Source: Megalonaias nervosa (taxonomy: Eukaryota > Mollusca > Bivalvia > Unionida > Unionidae). Taken from it: a stretch of DNA of 64,000 nucleotides. Each line of letters begins with the position of its first letter. Within the stretch, counting starts at the first letter, position 1. The stretch spans positions 31,569-95,568 of the forward strand of contig JAECUM010003261.1 in NCBI GenBank assembly GCA_016617855.1. Reading direction: 5' to 3'. The notes beneath the pieces were generated by a model. It saw nothing but the letters and a program-made list of their open reading frames with translations, ran no database searches and was not told the origin of the DNA. Of this stretch, positions 48,801 through 57,800 are shown piece after piece. The position numbers and the translations under genes were made by a program.

Positions 48801-49410
48801 TTCAATGTATTTTAATGAAAAATGACTTTGAATACAATTTAAAGAAAATTTCAATCTTAATACTTTTACTCAAAAACTCTGTCCTAATACAATCAATCAT
48901 CTTATTTGTACAATAAATATTTCTTCATATATGGATGAATACAATTTTAAATAATAAAAAAAAAACATAGTTTCCAGTTTGATATCTGTGGAAATAAAGC
49001 ATCTCATAATTGTTAGGAAATGTTCTTTATGTTTAGATATAGAACATATATTTCATACTGTTAGAATTTATTTTCTTATATAATGAAATACGTTCATATT
49101 TTTTTAGCATATAGTTATGCTACAGTATATGCTTTGTATGTGATGTCCTTGTTTCAAGTCATTTGCCTCTTGCTCTTGTATTGGAATTGGAGATTTAAAA
49201 TGAAATTGGAGTTATGAGATACTTGTCACAGACAACTAGTGACAATACATGCTGGCTATTGCATGATCATCCATACCATACATATATAAGAATTCTGTAT
49301 AATTTGAATATTTTCGTTATGTCTTATTAAACTGCCACTGTAAACTGCAGATTAACAGTAAAAATTAATTTCCTAGGGATGAGAGAATAAACAGACTCCT
49401 CATTTCTGTA

Positions 49411-49454
<44 letters not shown>

Positions 49455-52400
49455 GAATAATCAAGAAAGAGAAAGTATGGCCTTGAGGTGCAATTATCTG
49501 CAATTTGTTCAAACCTTATGAGGTCTGTACTGATACAAAAAGCAGAATTTGTACTGCATTACTGTAAAGTAATAAACATGCCCTAAATTGATAACATTGT
49601 GATTGAGAATATATAAACAAATAAGGTCCTTTAACCTTGCTTGTAAGTGGCTACCCTATTCTGCCACCGTGCGGTAGTGGTAAAGTACAGTGTTACACCC
49701 ACAAAATATCCAAATAAAAATGGGGTGGGAACACAGGCACTTGATTCCGGGGTAAACCAATATGTACACATTAGTCTACCCAGGAATTAAGTGCCTGTGG
49801 GTGGGAAGGGTTAGTGGAAATTTAACTTTGTGTAAGTACATCTAATTGTATACAATTTGATACATTTAATTTGTTTTGTGCTTCTTGCAGGCCACCTATC
49901 TTCTGAATGTTAATACTCTGAGAAATCAGCTGACTGAAATGCGGCAATATAATTCGAATGATATTTGAAATAAGACGCCCAAACATGCTGTAAAGTGGTA
50001 TAACCTCTTGTTGCTAGGGTCAGGGGAGTAGTCGTATTGTAAGAAATTGACGTGTCACAGCGCCATCTGTTGTCATAATGAGGAATTATTTTATGCTACT
50101 TCCATGATGCTAACTTGCAGCGTGCTTGATGCTACATTATAATCATAATTTTAGAAGCTGCAATCTGTGTAACTTGTTATATAGCAAGTTTATAAATAGA
50201 ATATTAAAACTTGTAATAACTGACATAGCATTTGCAATATGACAAACTACAGAATCAATTCAGTAGTTGGCAAATTGCAGGATACAGTGATGAAGAAGGA
50301 AAGTAGATCTAAGCACTTGCACGCAGCCATTTACAGCTTGCACCAATGAAGAACAGAAAATTTATGACTAGAATTATGAATGTAGCATTTGCAAGCAGCC
50401 ATTTACAATAACGCAGAAGGACAGTAGCACTTGCAAACTGCCACATACAATTTGCATCAATGGAAAATACAATATACATGGATAGATTTATAAAAGTAAC
50501 ACTTGCAATCAGCCATTTACAATAATGCATCAAGGAAGATTAGAAAACACACACATAGATGGTGGTAATCCCCCTCCATAAATTTCTAGCAATGATTTAG
50601 ACTTGTGTTTTAAAAAGTTGGTTTTATTAATACTTCTGTATCTGTTAAACAGATCATAAACCAACATGATATATGCCATGATGGTTCATGAGCTCATCCA
50701 AAGTTTACAGAAATTAAATTATTTCATTTAGGGCTGGTCATTGTTGATATTTGGTTACTGTACTCAGTACGTGTACTGACCAACATACTTTTTGAAATAA
50801 GAAGAAAAATAAGCATCAGAAGTGCAACCAAATTTCTTTATTGTTTAAAGAAAACACATATAAATGTTCTTTATTGATAAGCAAGGATATATGCAGCCTG
50901 GTTTACCTAACCCACTTAGACCAACATTGAACTTGCTGGGTGCATTAACCTGCAATCCTGACAATAGAGAATTTTTGCAGACAAGATATTTGGGAAGTAG
51001 ACATAATTTTCATTAGCACATAATTTATCTGGATAAAGGAAAAGTTTATTTTTTTATGCCTAGTTATAGTAAAACCTCTTGAAAGACCAAATTCTCAGTG
51101 CATAGACTTGTTGATTACAGTATTTACCATATAATTTGGGATACCATATTTTATAGACACTATAAATCAATTTTTAAAGTAATTTTGTTGTGCACTGTGT
51201 GTTGTAAGTAGTGGGACACATTTTAAATCATTCAGAATATTACATTCAGAAAATGCACTCAAACTTAAATTTTATTATAAAATATATTAATCTTTTTCTT
51301 GAGATAAAGCTCTTTAATCCAATTTAGCATCACCTCATCAACCCAACCCTTTCTGTTGCATATGTACAATCCATCCTTTCGGCGCACAAATATTTTATAG
51401 CTCCCTCAGATTGAAAAATTATCGTTGGAGGTAATCCATCTCATGCTGCAGAAACTACAAGGAGTAAAGTTAGATTTTTTTTTAATATGCACCATTCGTG
51501 TGAATGCTGACCCTTTTTACCCCCTTCTTATTGACAGTCCATCCAGGATCAAAGTTCACTGGAGTTTCAACCATGCAAATAATCATATTGTTGGCAAAAT
51601 CATCTTCAATTCTGGCCTTCACGAATTCATCAAATGATTTTATTTTCTCCTCCAAATCATTTGGAGATGCTGGGTCATTGATGTCCATGCACAAAGTACT
51701 AAATTGTGTCACTTTAAAAACTGTTCCATCATTTCAATTTATTTTCAAAATTCCCATGAACACCAGTCAAAAGGAACCAAAGTTGGCTTCCTTATGTCGG
51801 CTGACATTGTATACAGTATATAAAAAATTTGGCACACTTAAAAATCTTCAGTGTTGGTTTTCTGGGGTTAGCTTGCTTTGTAATACGATAACCTTCGTAT
51901 TTGATATCATTGGTAGGTTCAAACAATAAGTTTATTGCTCACTATTTGTTTGCCATTTGTAGACACAATTAGTACAAATGGGCATTGATGTTTGCAGGGT
52001 AAATAGTATACAGAGCATTAACATACTTTAATAATACTTTTTATAACCCATGCTAGCACAAAGATTGTCATTTGCACTCACAATGAAAGTAGTTTCAAAT
52101 AATGATTTTTATGTGCGAGATACTGTCAATTAGTTAAGCTGGATATAATACAATCTTGATTATTTTGCACCTTACAAAATGCTATGCATGAATGGAAGGC
52201 ACCTTCAAGAAATCGGTTGATCTCTTGATCTCGATCTCTCTTTCGTTTGTGATTTTGTTGGATCTAGTTATCAGTCTGATAACATACTCAAACATTTGAG
52301 AACAACCAAATATGATTCGTTTCTTTATATTCATGTCAGGGAACAATGTGTTGTTGTCTTATCTGACATTAGCTGTACACACTATAATAGGGATGCTTTT

Positions 52401-54830
52401 GCTACATATACAGAGGTTGTGGATATATTTTTGTCTATGTTAAATAGCTTATAATGAAAGAAGTAATAAATAATAACAATACAAGGTTAGTTTCTTTTTT
52501 TTTATTAGCAAACAAACATTTTGTTTATCAGTATTATTGTAACATGCAGGGGTGGCATAAATTCAACACAAATTTCTTTTGTTTCTTATGTCTTGGGACA
52601 TATAACCTAGGTGAAAAAAAAGTTTCACCATAAGTTCTAGGACAGGAAAAAAAAGTTGTTTATTTTATTTTGTCTCAAGATATATGATAAATATGGTATA
52701 TAGCGCTGTGACCTGTTACAGGAGACCACCTGTCTTGAAAGAGCATGGTTTTTTGGGCAGAAGGGGTAGACTTTTAAGACAGGTTCAGCCAGTAATGTAT
52801 TTACATTAATGATGAAAGTCATCCATCAAAGGTTGATGGTTTCAACAGGGTTTGCCAGTTTTCTCTACCTCAAAGACTATGTTAACTGTCTGAGCACTTT
52901 AAATGTATTGTAAAAGTTGTTAAAACTTTTGATGCACTCCGCTTACTTTAAACCACAAAATATGGATGGAAATAAAGTGTCACTAAAATTATATTGACCT
53001 TAACTTTTTTTAAAAATTCTGCTAGTTGCTAAAGACAGGAATAGATCATGTACGTAATGAAAGGCAGATAAATCGCTATGGGTAATGAAGGGCAGTCAGA
53101 TAAAATGCTGTGAGTAATGAAGGGCAGTCAAATAAAATGCTGTGAGTAATGAAGGGCGGTCAAATAAAATGCTGTGAGTAATGGAGGGCAGTCAAATAAA
53201 ATGCTGTGAGTAATGGAGGGCAGTCAAATAAAATGCTGTGGGTAATGGAGGGCAGTCAAATAAAATGCTGTGAGTAATGAAGGGCAATCAAATAAAATGC
53301 TGTGAGTAATGAAAGGCAGTCAAATCAAATGCTGTGGGTAATGAAGTGCAGTCAAATAAAATGCTGTGAGTAATGAAAGGCAGTCAAATCAAATGCTGTG
53401 GGTAATGAAGTGCAGGTAATTCAAATGCTGTGAGTAATGAAGGGCAGTCAAATAAAATGCTGTGAGTAATGAAGGGCAGTCAAATCAAATGCTGTGGGTA
53501 ATGAAGTGCAGTCAAATCAACTGCTGTGGGTAAAGAAGGGCAGTCAAATCAAAAGCTGTGGGTTATGAAGCAGTCAAATAAAATCCCGTGGGTAATGAAG
53601 TGCATATAAATCACTGTGGATAATGAAGGGCAGTCGAATAAAATGCTGTGGGTAATGAATGGCAGTCAAATAAAATGTTGTGGGTAATGAAGTGCAGTCA
53701 AATAAAATGCTGTGGGTGATGAAGTGAAGTCAAATTAAATGCTGTGGGTAATGAAGTACAGTCAAATAAAATGATGTGGGTAATGAATGACAACTAATAA
53801 AATGCTGTGGGTAATGTGAAGTCAAATAAAATGCTGTGGGTCAAGAGTGGTAAAATAAAACACTAAGTAATGAAGGGGAGTCAAGTAAAACAAGGGTGGG
53901 GGGGTAATGAAGTATGGTCAAATAACATTATAACCATAATATCAACAAACAGTATTGCATTGAAACAAACTCACAGATTTATAATCTCATCCACTGAAAA
54001 TTTTTAGATGGTGTTAATGAAACTGCTGGCTGCTAAAATGTGACCCTGGCTAAAAATTAATGAACCAACAATTGAAGTATACACCTGCAAATTTTGTTGT
54101 CACCAAATTTAAATGTGAATAAAATCTTAACAAAAAATGATTCTCCTTGCCCAGTTTGTTTTATATAAATTATATGTTCCATTATATTTTGTGATTTACA
54201 GTCCACCCAATATTTACAGGAGAAAGTAATATATTTTCTTTTGTAGATTTTAGAAGAAGTTTGCCAGAAACAAGGTTTTATGCCACCAGATGACTTCAAA
54301 CTGGTGTAAGTTATATCATCTTTGAATCCTATGTACTATATATTCTCACTTACAAGTCAAGTCCAACTGCACACTGAACAGACCCAGATCTGCCATTGCA
54401 TCATGTGCCAGCAGATCTGGGTCTGTGCAGTTGCACCTTTGCAGCCGACACATTTTCTTTTCAAAACTTTTCTACATTTTCTTAGTAGCCTTCAATTACT
54501 ACTATAAGAATGAAATATCCGGGATATAATTTGCGCTTACATAAATGTACACAAAGTAATAGATGTTGCTATGGCTCATCGATTTCTAGGTTAATACAAA
54601 TATTTTCCAGCATCTGCAACAAGTTGATATAGACTGGTTGAGACATAATACATTTAAAGATTTAATTCATGTAGAAACAGCCATGTAGAGTTTTACAAAC
54701 ACAACGGTTTTTGTGTTTTATTTGTTTGTTTTGTCTATGTTTTGTATATGCCTTTGAAAAAGACTCATAAAGAGTCGAAAGCGCTCAGGTTAGTTAGATA
54801 CTAGTTTTGCACTGTTTGTCATCAGTTTAT

Positions 54831-54872
<42 letters not shown>

Positions 54873-57800
54873 AGACTGGTGCAAAAGATGCAAGCTTAAT
54901 CTCGATGATGACTATAGTTTCACCTTTCCTGTCAAATCTGTGAAAGTTTATAGAAACAGCTCTGATTTAAAATGGATTACTTTGTCTCCTTATCTCAACA
55001 GTACGGTACTTCCTCATTATAATGGTGTTTAGTTAGCTGTTCAAGTGTACTGTGTTATAAGTAAAGCAACCTTATACTAAGGTAATTCATGCCTATATGG
55101 GATCCATGACCATTCCTGTGTTATATGAGGGACCTCACTATAGTGAGGGACTTGATAATGAGGAACCACTGTATCAGTAACATCTTGTCCATGGAGCATG
55201 GGAGCTACCAGATGTTTAATTGTCAACTGCCATATATTAAATGTAGGTAGCCCCGTTACATCATGATGTTTTCAATATTTTTCATATATATTTCTCTAAG
55301 GAGAAAAATTACCATTGGCTTGTAAAAATATATGTGGTAAAGATAATAGTGTTATATTAGAATACCTTCCTGGTCCTGCTGAATGAAAGCCAGTCTTTTG
55401 TAAGGTAGGCTCTAATTTGTAAAACTTGTCAGATCATGCTCAGGCACAGAGTTCACTTTATTAGTTGGGTACCATTTTTAGTGGATATTGTTGCAGCAGC
55501 ATATGACAGATTTCAGGAGATAGCATACAATGATCATTTATTGAGATAATATGACCCATCCACAAATCTAAATAGCAACAATACTGTGTAGTCAAAACCT
55601 CAAAATTTAATGCCCACTAAAATGGATGAATTCACAATATACATATATTTACTTTTATGTTCATGTTTGGATTTTCCATACTCAGTATTTCAGAATTGTG
55701 AATGATGTCTTCATTTTTTTTCTTGCCTATGATTAATGTTGTAGGTGAGACATGGCAGCCCATCCATCTGTCAGTTCATCTGGTGTCAACTTTTGTCTCA
55801 AGTTTTGTAAAGGGCTGTATCTCTTGTTTTCATCATGGAATCATAATCAGACTTTGCACACAAATAATGCCTTGGGGTGGGGTGGGATAAAATAATCCTA
55901 GACATTACTGGAAAAGGAGATTGAAGATCAAGATTGCAGGGAGCAGTTGTGTAAATATTAGGTATGTGGTAAGTAGTGAAAGTTTTTGGCTCTGGCAGTA
56001 CAATCTGTTATTGACATGGATGAATTGATCATAGTCAAAGTGGAGATGTCTACCATAGGATATAAATATCACTACTAATGTGGAGATCAAGGTCAGGATC
56101 AAAGAGATAATGTATTTTGTTGAGGAAACAAAAACTTATATCATGTGCATCTGGATAGGTATCAGACTTTGAATTAGATTCACTGATGTACATGGCACAT
56201 CCTTGGGGAGTGATGGATACAGGCATCGATGTTTTAGGTCACAGGGTCAATGGTTTAGATTTTTGGGGTAAATTTTCAAGAGCTGTTTGAAGGGGAAGTA
56301 TCTTTTGTGTCCACACAGGCAAATACAGGAAGAAGACTATCCTTTTGGGGTCGAAAGGTCAAAGGTGTAGGTTACTGACTGAAAGTAGAAAAATGGCTTT
56401 CCTCACAATAATATTAGTTCTACATCACATACCTAGACTAAACTTTGTGAATGACTTTTTCTTGGGGTAAGGAAGAATCCTATTGTTTTTAGGTTCAAAA
56501 AGTCAAAGGTCACTGGGATTGAATGAGAAAAAATGCACAATAACATTGGTTGTACATCTCACACCTGGATAAGATTATATGACTGGCTCTTTTGAGATAA
56601 AGTAAAAGCCCATCAATTTTAGGTTGAAGAAGTCAGAGTTGTGGGCCACTCTGACTGACAGAAGAAAAGTGGTGTCTGTACAACAACATTGGTTCTGCAT
56701 CAGAGACTGGTACCAAATTTTGTGGATGGCTTGCACTTTGAGTAAAGAAGAAATCTTTCAATTTTGGGGTAAAAGGTGAAGGTCTGTGACTGAAAGAAGA
56801 ATAATGGATCCACATAGTAATATTCATTCTACATCACACTACTGAACCAAACTCTCTGGATGGCTTTCAATTAGGATAAGGAAGAACCTTATTGATTTGG
56901 TGATTTTCACTGAAAGAAGAAAAATTGTTTTTGCTAAATAATTGCTCTACATCACAGACCTGGACCAAACATTGTAGATGCCTTGCACTTGGGGTAAAGA
57001 AGAAGTCTAACAATTATTGGTCAATATATTGAAGGTAAAGGTTAATGTGACTGAAAGAAAAATTGCTTCTGTACAGGAATATTAGTTGTGCATCACACAC
57101 CTGGACCCAATTTTATGGATGGTTTGTACTTGGGGTAAGAAAGATACACGTACAGGTTTGTGTAAAATGTTCAAAGGTCAATGTTACTGTCATTGAAAGA
57201 ATAAAATGATAGTTTTTGCACAATAATTTCATTTCCAGGCCATATATCTTCACCAAAGTTTGTTGATGACTTGCACATTGTGTTGGAGAGAAACCTATTG
57301 ATAGTTGGGTCACAAGATCAAAGGTGACTGAAAAAAGAAAAGTGGTTTTTGACATAAAAACTTTAAGTCTTAATTGCTGTCCAGAATTAACTGTGTACTT
57401 GTGCCTACATCAAGGACTATTAAACATATGGTGAGCATATACTATGCCTTTCACAGTACTCGTTTTAAAACTAATGCGTTTGGGAATGAATTTTATATGA
57501 TTTTCCTCACTGCTTGAAAGGGAAAAAGGATTGTTAGTGTAGAGTACATGAGGGTTCTTCATGTTGATAGTACCTTAAATCTGAGATATTTATCCTGATA
57601 GATCTTTAGGTGCAGAATGTTCAGTTAGTAAATTAGGATGAAATGATTCGAACTGATAAAACACTGACCTATTTGATATGAACATTTGGTCCTCCCTTAG
57701 CTATTATTTATTGGGGGGTGGGGTGGATTTTGTGGGTTTTATTGCTGACTGAACATATACTGGTAGTATGCACCATGTGCACATGCATGATTTTATACCC

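Noticed and set aside
53050..53880. Possible CRISPR-like array
   Set aside because: Repeats are contiguous, without unique spacers, and the host is a eukaryote. It is a minisatellite.
56340..56400. Coding sequence in the 118-bp array
   Set aside because: Frames open by chance, differ between units and show no conserved peptide.
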